Position numbers and translations under genes: made by a program
Notes under the pieces: model-generated
Told to the model about the DNA's origin: nothing
Seen by the model: the letters and a program-made list of their open reading frames with translations, nothing else
Database searches by the model: none
Assembly: GCF_923077115.1 (NCBI RefSeq)
Contig: NZ_CAKLPX010000001.1
Span: forward strand, 620,001 to 684,000
Source of the DNA: Sinobacterium norvegicum
GTDB lineage: Bacteria > Pseudomonadota > Gammaproteobacteria > Pseudomonadales > Sinobacteriaceae
Direction of reading: 5' to 3'
Length of the DNA stretch: 64,000 bases
Shown here: positions 37,441 through 49,864 of the stretch, one piece after another
Numbering within the stretch: the first letter of the stretch is position 1
How the letters are laid out: every line of letters begins with the position of its first letter

Positions 37441-39938
37441 TATATCTTTATCTCAACCGGTCCGGAGAACGATGCAACCTCAGGCAATTTACCCTTAAAT
37501 TTCTCGAACTGGACGTTACAGGTGTAGGCCGAACAGGCTTGAGCCAACTTAGAAGAGCCAATATCCATGGTCAGTGTATTGGGGTCGCCATAGCTACACA
37601 GCGCACCGATTTCACTGCCCCCCTCCTTACGACCATCTTTACCGACCGGCCCATACCAAGCGCCCTCTTCAATGCGCAGTACACCGGGCGGGAAGTTGTC
37701 GGAGACAACAGCACCAGCAAGCAACTGACCACGGTCATTAAACACCCTCACCACATCGCCTGGCTTGATGCCTCGCTGCTTAGCGTCATCGGGATTGATA
37801 TAGCAGGGTTCTCGGCCTTGAACAGCATAGCTGTTGCGATACTCTTCTGACTCACACATCTGCGAGTGCAGGCGATGGTTAGGGTGACAGCTCTGCATCC
37901 AAACAGGGTGTTTATCAGAGCCTGGGCCGCCATGGCTACGCTCAGCCTTCTCCATCCACATTGGGTGCCCCTGACAGTCATCATAGCCAAAGCTGGCAAT
38001 CTTACGACTAAAGACCTCAATCAAACCAGAGGGTGTGCCCAGCGGGTGAAATTCAGGGTCTTTACGGAAATCGGCTTGACGCGTCCAGGTCTCCCCCTCA
38101 CCAAAGTGCACATAGCCCTGCTGCCAAAAGGTGTCAAAGTCCGGCATTTCAAACTTGCCCTCATTGGCCGCTTTACAATCGTTATAGAGCATTTTTAACC
38201 AGTCAAACTCATCCATTCCACGACTGTATTCTTTGTCTTTGCCCGGGCCTAAAACACTGGCAAAACGCGTGAAAATCTCAAAGTCTGACAGGCTATCGAA
38301 CAGCGGTTCGACCATTTTTTGCATCGCGATAACTCCGCGGCCAGCATAGGCACCGTAGACATCGAGATCATTGCGCTCAAGCGTGGTACAGGCAGGTAAA
38401 ACTATATCGGAAAAACGCGCCGTCGCCGTCCAGTTAACCTCTACCGTCACCACAGCCTCTAACTTATGAAAGGCTTTTTTCATCCGGTTACGATCTTGGT
38501 GATGACTCCACGGATTATTACCCGAGAAAACCATCATCTTAATATCGGGCAAGGTGACCTTGGAACCATTGGCATCAATAACCTTGCCGGGTTCCAAAAT
38601 GGCATCAATAAAACGAGCCACGGGAATGGTATTACTGAAACCTTTAAAATCTGTACTGGGATATAGTGGCTTTTGGTCTTCATCTAAATTTCTGGGAAAA
38701 GCGCCCGGCGCCGCAGCACCAGTGGCAGGTACACCAATTGAGCTATAGTGATGACCGTAGGAAATACCACCACCGGGCAAGCCAATCTGACCCAGCATCG
38801 TCGCTATAACAGCGCCCATCCAATAGGGTTGCTCTCCATGCTGTTGACGCTGAATACACCACCCCATAAGGATCTGAGTGCGGTCTTTTGCCATGAGTTC
38901 AGCAAGTTCTATAATTTGCTGTTCGCTGACACCACAGATTTCTGACGCCCAGGCCGGAGTCTTCTTAACGCCGTCGCTCTCCCCGGTAAGATAGGGGACA
39001 AAACGCTCAAAACCTAGGCTGTAACCCTCAATAAACTCTTCATCGTGTAGCTTATTAGTATAGAGGTGGTAGGCCATGCCCAACATCATCGGCACATCGG
39101 TCTGTGGGTTGACATAAATGCGCTCAGAACCCAGATACTCCTGGGTTTTAGAGACTACCGGGTCGATGTGAATAACGCGTATTTCACCGGCCGCGACCCT
39201 CTCCTTCAATTGTGCCAAATATTCAAAGGATTCATGGGTTTCAGTGTTCCAGCCAACCTGCAGGTTTTTTACCGGATCATTGGCCCACATTACAATGGTC
39301 TTGGCATTTTCAAGAATTAATGGCCAGGAGGTACCCTGGGCATAAACCTCAGTGGTGCCGAGGATGTAAGGCATGATGGTCTGACCAGCGCCGGTCGAAT
39401 AATCGCCGATTTTCTTCACATAATCACCGTGCATCGAGACTGCACGCTGCATGTGGCTGGTACAGCTATGGAGCTGACCAACGGCACGCCAGCCGGTCTG
39501 ACCCGCGTGCAAGCCAGAAGGGCCATAGTTGGTTTGAACCTCATCCAGAGACTGCTTAAATAAATTCAGCGCCTGATCCCAGGTCACTCTTACGAAGCGG
39601 CAATCGCCACGTTGCGTGGTGTCTGATTTATGGCCATTGAGTAGAAAATCCAAACGTACCATTGGATAGCGAACTCGAGATGGGTTATACACCAAGCCTC
39701 GCACACCGTTAATCATATCCGTTGGATATTTGTCCCTTTCGAAGGGCACAACCTGATCAATCACGCCATTCTTACGACTCATTTTAAAAGCACCCCAGTG
39801 GGTGCCCGTGGTCAGCCATTCTTGCTCTGGTTTCTCGTCCGCCAAAGCAGACAGCGGTGCCAAAACAGAAGTGCCAGTCAATGCCGCAGCAGAAGAACCT
39901 ACTAAACCCTTGAGGAAATCACGTCTAATTATCGTCAT
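37440..39938 (-). CDS. torA: Trimethylamine-N-oxide reductase TorA
   Basis: TorA is the periplasmic molybdenum enzyme that reduces TMAO to trimethylamine as terminal electron acceptor. The 832-residue precursor starts with a twin-arginine signal ([12 protein letters not shown]; cleavage likely after ALA near residue 33). The cofactor Ser ligand lies in GDYSTGAGQ near residue 181, as expected for the TorA/DMSO-reductase branch. [19 protein letters not shown] and the C-terminal domain with [20 protein letters not shown] are also family-typical. No iron-sulphur motif precedes the domain, which also fits TorA. AAGGAGG lies just before the ATG, and torC is 12 bases upstream. Confidence 0.96.
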   Translation of the reverse strand: MTIIRRDFLKGLVGSSAAALTGTSVLAPLSALADEKPEQEWLTTGTHWGAFKMSRKNGVIDQVVPFERDKYPTDMINGVRGLVYNPSRVRYPMVRLDFLLNGHKSDTTQRGDCRFVRVTWDQALNLFKQSLDEVQTNYGPSGLHAGQTGWRAVGQLHSCTSHMQRAVSMHGDYVKKIGDYSTGAGQTIMPYILGTTEVYAQGTSWPLILENAKTIVMWANDPVKNLQVGWNTETHESFEYLAQLKERVAAGEIRVIHIDPVVSKTQEYLGSERIYVNPQTDVPMMLGMAYHLYTNKLHDEEFIEGYSLGFERFVPYLTGESDGVKKTPAWASEICGVSEQQIIELAELMAKDRTQILMGWCIQRQQHGEQPYWMGAVIATMLGQIGLPGGGISYGHHYSSIGVPATGAAAPGAFPRNLDEDQKPLYPSTDFKGFSNTIPVARFIDAILEPGKVIDANGSKVTLPDIKMMVFSGNNPWSHHQDRNRMKKAFHKLEAVVTVEVNWTATARFSDIVLPACTTLERNDLDVYGAYAGRGVIAMQKMVEPLFDSLSDFEIFTRFASVLGPGKDKEYSRGMDEFDWLKMLYNDCKAANEGKFEMPDFDTFWQQGYVHFGEGETWTRQADFRKDPEFHPLGTPSGLIEVFSRKIASFGYDDCQGHPMWMEKAERSHGGPGSDKHPVWMQSCHPNHRLHSQMCESEEYRNSYAVQGREPCYINPDDAKQRGIKPGDVVRVFNDRGQLLAGAVVSDNFPPGVLRIEEGAWYGPVGKDGRKEGGSEIGALCSYGDPNTLTMDIGSSKLAQACSAYTCNVQFEKFKGKLPEVASFSGPVEIKI

Positions 39939-39950
39939 AAGGCCTCCTTA

Positions 39951-41129
39951 TTAATGTTTTTCATCGGAAAAAGTGGACGAGTGCTGCTGCAAATATTTCT
40001 GCACCAGAGCCTGCGTATCTTGATCGAAGTTGACGAAGGCCAGCATCCCCTGGAACATACCAGGCCAGGTATTGGCATCGAAGTGTGCCTCAGCAGGCTG
40101 GGTATGACACACCGAACAGGCCGTGCTGTAGGTAGACTTAGCGTAGTCCCACAGCGGCTGTACATCGGCCAGCATGTAGTCGGCATCGGTCCAAATAGTC
40201 AGCTCTACCCGCTCCCAGGTTAGACCCGTCAGTGGGTCTTCTTTTTCTTCGAACACACTGATCACACCGTCAGTCTTCGCCGCATCCATCGTCAACTGCG
40301 CAGAGTTCATGTTGATACCAAAATCGAAATAAATGACCCGTCCGGCACCGATCCGTTTACGCCAACCATCAACATGCAACTTAATTCGTTCACCACTGGA
40401 ATCGATGACCGTGACCTTGGTAGCAATATTCAACAAGCCCGCTTCAACATCGGTATCAGCCGATAAATATAGCGGCTTGGTCAACGAGCTGTAATAACTG
40501 GCATCGTTGTCAAAACTTCTGGGGCCACTGCCCACCTCGGCAATTAACTGTGGCGCGCGCGAGGCCCCCATGTCGGGTAGATGGTGGGCAATACCCTTGT
40601 GGCAGTCGATACAGCTTTGATCATTTTCAGCCGCTCGCTTCATTTGCTTCTGAGCCAGCTTCGACATATCTTCCCATTTCATCGAATCATAGCTATGGCA
40701 CTGTTTACACTCCAAAGAGCCGTTGGCATCAAAACGTGCCCATTCATGGCTGGCTAATTCAAGGCGCTTCTCTAAGAATTTTTCACGGGTGTCGATGGCA
40801 CCGGTCAATTTTGCAAACACCTCTTTGGAGGCCTGCATCTTCCGGGCGATTTTATTGGTCCAGTTGTGAGGAACATGACAGTCCGGACAGGTCGCTCGAA
40901 CACCAGAACTGTTCGAATAGTGGACGGTTGATTTGAGTTCTTCGTAAACGTTGTCACCCATCTCGTGACAACTGATACAGAATTTTTCTGTGTTGGTGAC
41001 CTCAAGCGCAGTATTAAACCCACCCCAGAAAATCACACCCATAATAAACGCTGACAGCGCAATGGTGCCAAGGGTTAGATGCTTGGCCGGCGTCGTCAAT
41101 GAGCGCCAAATATTCTTCATCCAGTTCAT
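39951..41129 (-). CDS. torC: Pentaheme c-type cytochrome TorC
   Basis: TorC is a membrane-anchored cytochrome that takes electrons from the quinol pool to TorA. The 392-residue product has a single N-terminal membrane helix (about 17-36) and then four NapC/NirT-type heme sites: CISCH (51), CPDCH (81), CKQCH (141) and CIDCH (173). A fifth, CSVCH near 338, lies in the C-terminal TorC-specific domain. Five hemes and the position before torA identify TorC rather than NapC. It is followed directly by torA and preceded by torE. Confidence 0.95.
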   Translation of the reverse strand: MNWMKNIWRSLTTPAKHLTLGTIALSAFIMGVIFWGGFNTALEVTNTEKFCISCHEMGDNVYEELKSTVHYSNSSGVRATCPDCHVPHNWTNKIARKMQASKEVFAKLTGAIDTREKFLEKRLELASHEWARFDANGSLECKQCHSYDSMKWEDMSKLAQKQMKRAAENDQSCIDCHKGIAHHLPDMGASRAPQLIAEVGSGPRSFDNDASYYSSLTKPLYLSADTDVEAGLLNIATKVTVIDSSGERIKLHVDGWRKRIGAGRVIYFDFGINMNSAQLTMDAAKTDGVISVFEEKEDPLTGLTWERVELTIWTDADYMLADVQPLWDYAKSTYSTACSVCHTQPAEAHFDANTWPGMFQGMLAFVNFDQDTQALVQKYLQQHSSTFSDEKH

Positions 41130-41172
41130 GCTCTGGTTTCCTCTTTAAGCTGAATAGTTGTATTCGGTATCG

Positions 41173-41343
41173 CTACATACCGTGACCAGGAGGGCCTAAT
41201 ATTATTTGCATAATCCAAATAATAAAGCCGTAGCCTCCGACACCTATAATGCTGAGGATTGGAAAGAGGAAAACCGCGATAAAGGCCAGCGCCTTCAACT
41301 CATCTTTCTTTTCTTGCTGCTCAGTTAACGTCTCATCCTGCAT
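41173..41343 (-). CDS. torE: Small membrane protein TorE (NapE/TorE family)
   Basis: Direct translation gives a 56-residue protein starting MQDETLTEQQEKKDELKALA and ending GPPGHGM. A charged N-terminal third is followed by one membrane helix containing FPILSIIGVGGYGFIIWIMQ, the NapE/TorE hallmark, and the tail GPPG is also typical. The family accompanies nitrate or TMAO respiration and its function is poorly known. It lies 43 bases before torC, so the operon is torE-C-A-D as in Shewanella. GGTGAG precedes the ATG. It is easy to miss because of its size. Confidence 0.88.
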   Translation of the reverse strand: MQDETLTEQQEKKDELKALAFIAVFLFPILSIIGVGGYGFIIWIMQIILGPPGHGM

Positions 41344-41456
41344 GATTCACTCACCCTTAAAGCTGTGTTACTACCAAGTAAAGCTATACCTGATAGGGCC
41401 TAGTATTAGATTTCTTTATCTTCGCCGCAATTATAAAAATAGCCGTCCATGTAGCC

Positions 41457-41538
41457 ATTGTCATCAAAATACAGGAAACCAGTCAAAAATCAGCGCCATC
41501 ATAACCGCGTCAACATTTAAGCCACTGACGTGTATCAA
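41457..41538 (-). promoter_or_regulatory. Candidate promoter and Anr/FNR-like site of the tor operon
   Basis: On the minus strand, TTGATACACGTCAG (41525-41538) matches eight of ten defined bases of the FNR/Anr consensus. TTGACT (41481-41486) and GACAAT (41457-41462), 18 bases apart, form a possible sigma-70 pair downstream of it. Anaerobic control of TMAO respiration makes such a site plausible, but the match is imperfect, and no TorR box was recognised. Confidence 0.3.
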
Positions 41539-41592
41539 GTTACCAGATATTAAAAATAAATCATACATCGGCATTCAGCGTTCTACAGGCAC

Positions 41593-41622
41593 AAAAAAAG
41601 CCGCTAAGAAGCGGCTTTTTTT
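41593..41622 (-). terminator. Intrinsic terminator after sucD
   Basis: The stem GCCGCT / AGCGGC with a four-base loop is flanked by A- and T-tracts. It closes the sdh-suc cluster, 20 bases after the sucD stop. Confidence 0.93.
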
Positions 41623-41642
41623 AATGTGAACTTAAGCAAATA

Positions 41643-42524
41643 TTATGCTTTTGTCCAACCAGTGATCTCAGAAAGAGCATCGCCGATTTGCGCGAGAGAG
41701 CGGACAGTTTTAACACCGGCGTCTTCAAGTGCAGCAAACTTTTCATCAGCAGTACCAGCACCGCCAGAGATGATTGCGCCAGCGTGACCCATACGTTTAC
41801 CAGCAGGTGCAGTAACACCGGCAATGTAAGAGACAACAGGCTTAGTAACATTAGCTTTGATGTAAGCTGCCGCCTCTTCTTCAGCAGTACCACCAATCTC
41901 ACCGATCATAACAATCGCTTCGGTCTGTGGATCGTTCTGGAACATTTCCAGTACATCGATGAAGTTAGTGCCTGGGATTGGATCGCCACCGATACCAACA
42001 CAGGTAGACTGACCAAAACCGTAGTCGGTGGTCTGCTTAACTGCTTCATAAGTTAGTGTACCTGAACGTGATACGATACCAACCTTACCTGGCAAGTGAA
42101 TGTGACCTGGCATGATGCCGATCTTACACTCGCCCGGTGTGATAACACCTGGGCAGTTAGGGCCGATTAAGCGTACGCCTAGCTCGTCACACTTAACTTT
42201 ACACTCAAGCATATCCAATACAGGAATGTGCTCAGTGATAGTTACGATTAACTTGATACCAGCGTTAGCAGCTTCAAGGATTGAATCCTTACAGAAAGGA
42301 GCAGGAACGTAGATAACAGATGCATCAGCACCGGTTGCCTCAACAGCTTCAGCAACAGTGTTAAACACTGGTAGACCTAAGTGTTCAGTGCCGCCCTTGC
42401 CTGGTGTAACACCACCAACCATTTGCGTACCGTAAGCAATTGCTTGCTCAGAGTGAAAAGTACCCTGGCCGCCAGTGAAACCCTGACAGATGACTTTAGT
42501 ATCTTTATTTATTAATACAGACAT
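41643..42524 (-). CDS. sucD: Succinyl-CoA synthetase alpha subunit
   Basis: SucD with SucC converts succinyl-CoA to succinate while making ATP or GTP. The 293-residue product has the CoA-binding loop [15 protein letters not shown] at the N-terminus and the phosphohistidine segment [38 protein letters not shown] is also characteristic. It lies six bases after sucC and is the last gene of the TCA cluster before the terminator. Length equals the usual subunit. Confidence 0.97.
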   Translation of the reverse strand: MSVLINKDTKVICQGFTGGQGTFHSEQAIAYGTQMVGGVTPGKGGTEHLGLPVFNTVAEAVEATGADASVIYVPAPFCKDSILEAANAGIKLIVTITEHIPVLDMLECKVKCDELGVRLIGPNCPGVITPGECKIGIMPGHIHLPGKVGIVSRSGTLTYEAVKQTTDYGFGQSTCVGIGGDPIPGTNFIDVLEMFQNDPQTEAIVMIGEIGGTAEEEAAAYIKANVTKPVVSYIAGVTAPAGKRMGHAGAIISGGAGTADEKFAALEDAGVKTVRSLAQIGDALSEITGWTKA

Positions 42525-42530
42525 TGATAA

Positions 42531-43691
42531 TTACCCCGCCGCCTTAACTGCTTGCTCAGCAGCATCAGTCAGACTTGTTGCTGCAATGATGTCCAGGCCA
42601 GAGTTCTTAAGAACTTCTTTACCCAAATCAGCGTTAGTACCTTCCAAACGAACAACAACAGGAACCGTAACACCAACTTCTTTAACTGCGCCAATGATGC
42701 CTTCAGCAATCATGTCGCAACGTACGATACCGCCGAAGATGTTAACCAATACACACTTAACTTTTTCATCAGACAAAATAAGTTTGAATGCATGAGCAAC
42801 ACGCTCTTTCGTTGCGCCGCCACCTACGTCAAGGAAGTTAGCTGGGTTGCCACCGTGTAGGGCAACGATATCCATAGTACCCATAGCCAGACCAGCACCG
42901 TTAACCATGCAGCCGATGTTGCCATCAAGTGCTACGTAGTTAAGATCCCACTGAGCAGCCTCTGCTTCACGAGCATCTTCCTGCGAAGGATCGTTCATAT
43001 CGGCAATCGCTTTCTGACGATACAGAGAGTTGCCATCGACGCCCAGTTTGGCGTCTAGACAGTGAAGGTCACCGTCTTCTTTAATCACAAGAGGGTTGAT
43101 CTCGATAAGGGCAAGATCTTTCTCTTCAAACAACTTAGCCAGACCCATGAAGATCTTAACAAATTGGCCAACTTGAGTTTTGTTGAGACCTAGCTTGAAC
43201 GCCAGCTCACGACCTTGGTATGGCTGCGCGCCAACCAATGGATCGATTTCACACTTAAGAATCTTTTCAGGCGTCTCGTGTGCAACAGTTTCGATTTCAA
43301 CGCCACCTTCAGTAGATGCCATGAAAACGATACGACGAGATGAACGGTCAACAACCGCGCCTAGGTATAACTCGTCAGCGATATCGGTACAGGTTTCTAC
43401 TAGAATTTTAGAAACTGGCTGACCATTTTCGTCCGTTTGAAAAGTCACTAGGTTCTTACCTAACCACTGTTCAGCGAAAGCTTTTGCTTCGTCGGCAGAC
43501 TTGATGAGCTTAACGCCACCCGCCTTACCGCGACCACCAGCGTGGACCTGGGCTTTAACAACCCACATATCACCGCCGATTTTTTGAGTTGCTGCTGCAG
43601 CTTCTTCTGGAGTATCGCAAGCGAAACCCTGAGAAACTGGCAGTCCGTATTCAGCAAACAACTGCTTGCCTTGATACTCATGCAGATTCAT
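42531..43691 (-). CDS. sucC: Succinyl-CoA synthetase beta subunit
   Basis: SucC is the nucleotide-binding subunit. The 386-residue product (family about 388) begins [18 protein letters not shown] and contains an ATP-grasp domain with [41 protein letters not shown] and the CoA-ligase-domain segment [11 protein letters not shown]. It is followed at six bases by sucD. The gap before it, after lpd, is 161 bases and has a small hairpin. Confidence 0.97.
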   Translation of the reverse strand: MNLHEYQGKQLFAEYGLPVSQGFACDTPEEAAAATQKIGGDMWVVKAQVHAGGRGKAGGVKLIKSADEAKAFAEQWLGKNLVTFQTDENGQPVSKILVETCTDIADELYLGAVVDRSSRRIVFMASTEGGVEIETVAHETPEKILKCEIDPLVGAQPYQGRELAFKLGLNKTQVGQFVKIFMGLAKLFEEKDLALIEINPLVIKEDGDLHCLDAKLGVDGNSLYRQKAIADMNDPSQEDAREAEAAQWDLNYVALDGNIGCMVNGAGLAMGTMDIVALHGGNPANFLDVGGGATKERVAHAFKLILSDEKVKCVLVNIFGGIVRCDMIAEGIIGAVKEVGVTVPVVVRLEGTNADLGKEVLKNSGLDIIAATSLTDAAEQAVKAAG

Positions 43692-43711
43692 ATCTTATTA
43701 CCGTTTTTTAT

Positions 43712-43728
43712 GTGCTGACAATCAGCAC
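43712..43728. repeat. Small hairpin in the lpd-sucC gap
   Basis: GTGCTGA and TCAGCAC form a perfect seven-base stem with a CAA loop, 20 bases before the sucC ATG. It is not followed by a T-tract in the direction of transcription and may act as an RNA processing or stability element. Confidence 0.55.
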
Positions 43729-43852
43729 CTCACTCTTTCTTGCACTACCCCGATTTTATATATTTATCGAAATAGCGCCCCCAAGACAACCAATGCCTAC
43801 TAAAAGCTGCACCGATTGTCCCGTTTATTGACGCAATGCGCAAATAAATTCG

Positions 43853-45319
<1,467 letters not shown>

Positions 45320-45384
45320 CTATATTCGACTTTGAATAGCATATATAGAGCAAGCTTTAAGCTGTTTCAGCCAAAGCCTCTTAC

Positions 45385-45413
45385 AAAAAGAAAGCGGCAC
45401 AGAGCCGCTTTCT
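45385..45413 (-). terminator. Hairpin with T-tract between sucB and lpd (possible attenuator)
   Basis: GAAAGCGGC and GCCGCTTTC form a perfect nine-base stem. On the minus strand it is followed by TTTTTG, so it is a plausible partial terminator in the 132-base gap between sucB and lpd. Confidence 0.65.
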
Positions 45414-45433
45414 GCTTTTATTGACGAAAGCTA

Positions 45434-46633
45434 TTAAAGCTCAAGTAAGATGCGGGCTGGATCTTCCAGCAACTCTTTGATCGCAACCAAGAACTGCACA
45501 GAATCTTTGCCATCGATCAGGCGGTGATCGTAGGAAAGCGCCAAGTACATCATCGGGCGAACAACAACCTGGCCATCGACGACCATGGCACGTTCTTGAA
45601 TCTTGTGCATACCGAGGATCGCAGCCTGTGGCGGGTTAATAATCGGTGTCGACATCAGTGAGCCAAACACACCACCATTAGTAATGGTAAAAGTACCACC
45701 AGTCATCTCTTCGATACCCAACTTGCCGTCTCTGGCACGCAGACCAAAATCACGGATGCCCGATTCGATATCAGCCAAGCCCATATAATCGGTATCGCGA
45801 AGAACAGGAACAACCAGACCCTTTTCCGTTGAAACAGCGATACCAACATCCTGATAGCCGTGATAGACAATATCCTTGCCATCGATAGAAGCATTAACCG
45901 CGGGGAAGCGCTTAAGTGCCTCCGTTGCCGCCTTAACAAAGAAGCTCATGAAACCTAACCGGGTGCCATTGTTCTTCTTTTCAAACAGGTCTTTGTATTT
46001 GTTGCGCAACTCCATCACAGGCCCCATGTCGACTTCATTAAACGTCGTCAACATCGCCGTGCCCTGTGAGGCCTCAAGCAAACGCTCAGCAATACGAGCA
46101 CGCATGCGAGTCATCGGTACACGCTTCTCGACGCGGTCACCACTGGCCACATCCACCGCCACCTTGGCAGGGGCTGGTGCAGGTTTTGCCGCCGGAGCAG
46201 CAGCCGGTGCCTTCACAGCCGCCATCACATCTTCTTTTGTGATCAAGCCACCCTTACCTGTGGCAGTGATCGTCGCTGCGTCGAGGTTGTTTTCTTCAAT
46301 CATCTTGCGAGCAGCTGGGCTGACTTTTACATCACCGGCGGCAGCTGCGGCAGGGACTGCCTCAGGGGCTTCTTCGACGGCAGGGGCTGCTGCTGCACCC
46401 GCTTCAAAGCGAGCAATCAACTCTTCGCTGAGAACAGTATCGTCCTCGCCTTTAATAATCTCTACGATAACACCGTCGGCAGGAGCCAATATTTCCAGTG
46501 TCACTTTGTCGGTTTCCACTTCTGCCAATAACTCATCGCGGGTACAGGCTTCACCTGGCTGCTTAAGCCATGCTGCGATAGTGCCATCTGCCACTGACTC
46601 TGGGAACTGAGGTGCTTTTATTTCAATAGCCAT
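45434..46633 (-). CDS. sucB: 2-oxoglutarate dehydrogenase E2, dihydrolipoyl succinyltransferase
   Basis: SucB transfers the succinyl group to CoA in the core of the 2-oxoglutarate dehydrogenase complex. The 399-residue product has one lipoyl domain (residues 1 to about 75; lipoyl Lys in [11 protein letters not shown]) and an Ala/Pro-rich linker. An E3-binding domain follows ([19 protein letters not shown]), then a second Ala/Pro linker and the catalytic domain with [13 protein letters not shown]. The start at 46633 was chosen because an earlier in-frame TTG overlaps the ribosome site. Long open frames opposite this gene come from its Ala-rich composition. Confidence 0.96.
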   Translation of the reverse strand: MAIEIKAPQFPESVADGTIAAWLKQPGEACTRDELLAEVETDKVTLEILAPADGVIVEIIKGEDDTVLSEELIARFEAGAAAAPAVEEAPEAVPAAAAAGDVKVSPAARKMIEENNLDAATITATGKGGLITKEDVMAAVKAPAAAPAAKPAPAPAKVAVDVASGDRVEKRVPMTRMRARIAERLLEASQGTAMLTTFNEVDMGPVMELRNKYKDLFEKKNNGTRLGFMSFFVKAATEALKRFPAVNASIDGKDIVYHGYQDVGIAVSTEKGLVVPVLRDTDYMGLADIESGIRDFGLRARDGKLGIEEMTGGTFTITNGGVFGSLMSTPIINPPQAAILGMHKIQERAMVVDGQVVVRPMMYLALSYDHRLIDGKDSVQFLVAIKELLEDPARILLEL

Positions 46634-46717
46634 TTTCAATCCTTAACTCTTTCTCAAATTGCGCTTATCGAAAACGCGAATACGGTTTGCTCAAAATATC
46701 GGTTAGTTAAACGACAA

Positions 46718-46745
46718 AGGCTCTTCCTAATACTCGGAAGAGCCT
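46718..46745 (-). repeat. Hairpin in the sucA-sucB gap
   Basis: AGGCTCTTCC and GGAAGAGCCT form a perfect ten-base stem with an eight-base loop, just after the sucA stop. On the minus strand only a weak TTTGTCGTTT follows, so it is either a leaky terminator or a stabiliser of the mRNA 3' end. Confidence 0.65.
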
Positions 46746-46750
46746 CGCTG

Positions 46751-49579
46751 TTAACCTAACGCCAATGCGTCTTTTATCAATTGCTCTTGCTGAGCCAAAT
46801 GCAATGCCATGTAACCAGCGGCGGGGGAAGCCGAAGCCTCTCGCCCCGCATAGTTCAATTCAGCCACTGGCTTAACAGCCTGTAGCACACGACGCATATG
46901 GTGTTGCGAGCTATACCAAGCACCCTGGTTCTGAGGCTCATCCTGACACCAAACCAATTCTTCAAGGTTAGGGTATTTCTCTAGCTCTTGCTGCAAATCA
47001 TCGGAAGGGAATGGATACAATTGTTCAATACGAACAACAGCAATATCGCTAATGCCCTCTTCCTGACGCTTATTATACAAGTCGTAATAAACCTTGCCGC
47101 TACAGAGCACAACGCGCTTAACAGCGTTATTATCGACCTCATCGACTTCGCCGATAACCGTTTTAAAGCTGCCTTCGGCTAATTCGTCCATAGTCGAGAC
47201 AGCCTGTTTATGGCGCAACAAACTCTTGGGCGACATAACAATCAGTGGCTTACGAAGCGGACGGATGATCTGGCGACGTAGCATGTGATAAACCTGAGCA
47301 GGTGTCGATGGAACGCAGACTTGAATATTATGCTCTGCAGACATCTGCAAGAAACGTTCAAGACGTGCCGACGAGTGCTCTGGCCCCTGCCCTTCATAGC
47401 CGTGAGGCAACAATAAGGTCAAACCACACAGGCGCTGCCACTTGTGCTCACCACTGGTGATAAATTGATCGATAACTACTTGCGCACCGTTGGCGAAATC
47501 ACCAAACTGTGCCTCCCAAATGATTAATGCATTGGGTGTGGTGGTTGAGTAACCGTATTCAAAAGCCAACACCGCCTCTTCAGACAGTAAGGAGTCATGA
47601 ATCGTAAAGGTTGGCTGATTTTCAGAAAGATTTTGCAGCGGTACATAACTCGCTGTCTCCTTCTGATTATGAAGAACCGCGTGGCGGTGGGAGAAAGTAC
47701 CGCGACCGACATCCTGCCCGGTCAAACGTACCGGGTGCCCCTCTTCCAACAAAGTGGCATACGCCATGGTTTCAGCGAAACCCCAGTTGATCGGCAAGGC
47801 ACCTGCAGCCATTTTCTTGCGGTCTTCGACAATTTTGGAGACCTGTCGCTGCAGCGGGAAACCTTCCGGAATCGTATGCAGACGTGCGGCCAAATCTTTG
47901 ATCGTCGAGGCGTCAACACGGGTATCGGCAAATGCCGTCCAATCGTGACCAACATACGGATTCCAATCGACAAACATACCGGTATTGGGTTCAAGTACTA
48001 AAGACTTGGCCACGTGCCGACCATTATCCAACGCATCACGATAGCCGTCAGTCAACTGCTTATCCTGCTCAGCTGAAATCACACCCTCGTTGACCAATGT
48101 CTCAGCATAGAGGTCACGGGTAGTCGTCTGATTACGAATCTTCTCGTACATCATTGGCTGAGTGCCCGACGGTTCATCGGCCTCATTGTGGCCACGACGA
48201 CGATAACAAACCAGATCCAGAACCACGTCTTTCTTAAATTCCTGACGGAAGTCTAATGCCACTTGAGTAGCAAACAGAACAGCCTCAGGATCATCACCAT
48301 TCACATGAAAGATAGGCGCCTGGATAACCTTGGCAACGTCTGTACAGTATTCTGTGGAACGAGAATCCTCGACATTACTGGTGGTAAAACCAACCTGGTT
48401 ATTGATGACAATATGCACCGTGCCACCGGTCTTATAACCACGGGTCTGTGACATCTGGAATGTTTCCATCACGACACCCTGACCGGCAAAGGCCGCATCA
48501 CCGTGTGCGACAACAGGCAAGACCTGATTGGCATCACCTCGGCGGTCCTGACGCGCTCGCACAGAGCCCTCGACAACCGGGGATACAATCTCTAAGTGTG
48601 ATGGGTTAAATGCCATGGCTAAATGCACTTCGCCACCACTGGTCATCACATTAGAAGACAAACCTTGATGGTACTTAACGTCAGCAGAACCAACATATTT
48701 TGCCTTACCATCAAACTCATCAAATAGTTCTTTTGGACTCTTACCCAGAGTATTGATCAAGACATTGAGGCGACCACGGTGCGCCATGCCAATCACAACT
48801 TCTTGTACGCCGTATGAGCCCGATCGTTGAATCAGCTCATCGAGCATGGGAATCAAACTCTCAGCTCCTTCTAAGCCAAAACGCTTGGTACCTGGATAAC
48901 GTGAGCCAAGGTACTTCTCCAAGCCTTCCGCAGCGCTCAGTCGTTCAAGCACATGACGCTTAACCTCATCCCCATACTGAGGATTAGAACGCACAGATTC
49001 CATGCGATTCTGTAGCCACTGCTGCTCTTCAGCAGAGTCAATATGGGCAAATTCAACACCAACATTGCCACAGTATGTGGCTTCCAATGTCTCGATAATT
49101 TCTTTCAGCGTTGCTTCAGATTTACCGGTATAAAGATTGGAGGTTTGAAAAGTGGTATCGAGGTCGGCTGCTGACAATTGATGAAAATGGGTATCCAAAT
49201 CAACCGGCGGCTGGCGCTGCCATAGACCAAGGGGGTCTAGATTGGCTTTTTGGTGTCCACGGTTACGATACGCGGCAATAAGATTGACGACTCGAACCTG
49301 TTTACGCTCATACTCAGTACTCACACCTTCAACCGGTGCCGCAGCGGGACGCAACTTGGATTTACCGAGTAATTCGAAATGTTCTACGATAGGAGAGTGA
49401 GGCGTGTCTTGACTAACAACCCCCTCTACTCGAGGAAGCTTTTCGAAATAGGTACGCCAGTCTTCGGCGACCGAATTTGGATCTAAAATGTACTGCTCAT
49501 AGAGGTCCTCTACATACGCAGAGTTACCGCCACTAATATGCGAACTGCTTCGTAGCAGTTCCATTATGCTCTCTTGCAT
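46751..49579 (-). CDS. sucA: 2-oxoglutarate dehydrogenase E1
   Basis: SucA decarboxylates 2-oxoglutarate with thiamine diphosphate. The 942-residue product starts MQESIMELLRSSSHISGGN, and YVEDLYEQYILDPNSV forms the usual N-terminal helix. GMAHRGRLNVLINTLGK, HGDAAFAGQGVVMET (thiamine site), VCYRRRGHNEADEP and LPHGYEGQGPEHSSARLERFLQ are characteristic. A start 22 codons upstream was rejected because the extra residues are unlike the family. A 285-base gap with a dyad separates it from sdhB, so it probably has its own promoter. Confidence 0.97.
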   Translation of the reverse strand: MQESIMELLRSSSHISGGNSAYVEDLYEQYILDPNSVAEDWRTYFEKLPRVEGVVSQDTPHSPIVEHFELLGKSKLRPAAAPVEGVSTEYERKQVRVVNLIAAYRNRGHQKANLDPLGLWQRQPPVDLDTHFHQLSAADLDTTFQTSNLYTGKSEATLKEIIETLEATYCGNVGVEFAHIDSAEEQQWLQNRMESVRSNPQYGDEVKRHVLERLSAAEGLEKYLGSRYPGTKRFGLEGAESLIPMLDELIQRSGSYGVQEVVIGMAHRGRLNVLINTLGKSPKELFDEFDGKAKYVGSADVKYHQGLSSNVMTSGGEVHLAMAFNPSHLEIVSPVVEGSVRARQDRRGDANQVLPVVAHGDAAFAGQGVVMETFQMSQTRGYKTGGTVHIVINNQVGFTTSNVEDSRSTEYCTDVAKVIQAPIFHVNGDDPEAVLFATQVALDFRQEFKKDVVLDLVCYRRRGHNEADEPSGTQPMMYEKIRNQTTTRDLYAETLVNEGVISAEQDKQLTDGYRDALDNGRHVAKSLVLEPNTGMFVDWNPYVGHDWTAFADTRVDASTIKDLAARLHTIPEGFPLQRQVSKIVEDRKKMAAGALPINWGFAETMAYATLLEEGHPVRLTGQDVGRGTFSHRHAVLHNQKETASYVPLQNLSENQPTFTIHDSLLSEEAVLAFEYGYSTTTPNALIIWEAQFGDFANGAQVVIDQFITSGEHKWQRLCGLTLLLPHGYEGQGPEHSSARLERFLQMSAEHNIQVCVPSTPAQVYHMLRRQIIRPLRKPLIVMSPKSLLRHKQAVSTMDELAEGSFKTVIGEVDEVDNNAVKRVVLCSGKVYYDLYNKRQEEGISDIAVVRIEQLYPFPSDDLQQELEKYPNLEELVWCQDEPQNQGAWYSSQHHMRRVLQAVKPVAELNYAGREASASPAAGYMALHLAQQEQLIKDALALG

Positions 49580-49778
49580 TATCACACACCTTAAGATGGG
49601 AGCAATTACTAAACCCATAAGACAGGCACTGGTGGTGCGCCCCAAAGAAACACTGTCACATCGATAGACGACAGCGTTCTCAGTCTTCGTTAGTAACTAG
49701 GATTTTATCCAAAACCCCCGGGAGATATAGCCTATGTTTAGCCACATAATCGCTAAAACTACGATTGTTTCACCCTTT

Positions 49779-49808
49779 TATTAAGACGGGTCTCACTCTG
49801 CCTTAATA
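49779..49808. repeat. Dyad upstream of sucA
   Basis: TATTAAG and CTTAATA are perfect inverted arms around a 16-base spacer, about 200 bases before the sucA ATG. The arms also sit in a near direct repeat ending in GACGGG. It may be a regulator site; no family was assigned. Confidence 0.4.
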
Positions 49809-49864
49809 GGACGGGAGGCATTGTAAAACACCTCCACCCAAACCACTAGAGCCAATTCAACAAT

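Noticed and set aside
41249-41629. 126-codon plus-strand frame over torE and the tor promoter region
   Set aside because: It lies opposite the convincing torE gene and across the sucD terminator, with no domain.
45876-46610. Long open frame on the plus strand opposite sucB (244 codons, Ala/Ser/Thr rich)
   Set aside because: It mirrors the Ala/Pro-rich linkers of SucB in another frame, has no recognisable domain and no promoter or ribosome site.
49580-49645. 22-residue N-terminal extension of SucA
   Set aside because: Extra residues are not like E1 proteins, and the ATG at 49579 gives the standard family start.
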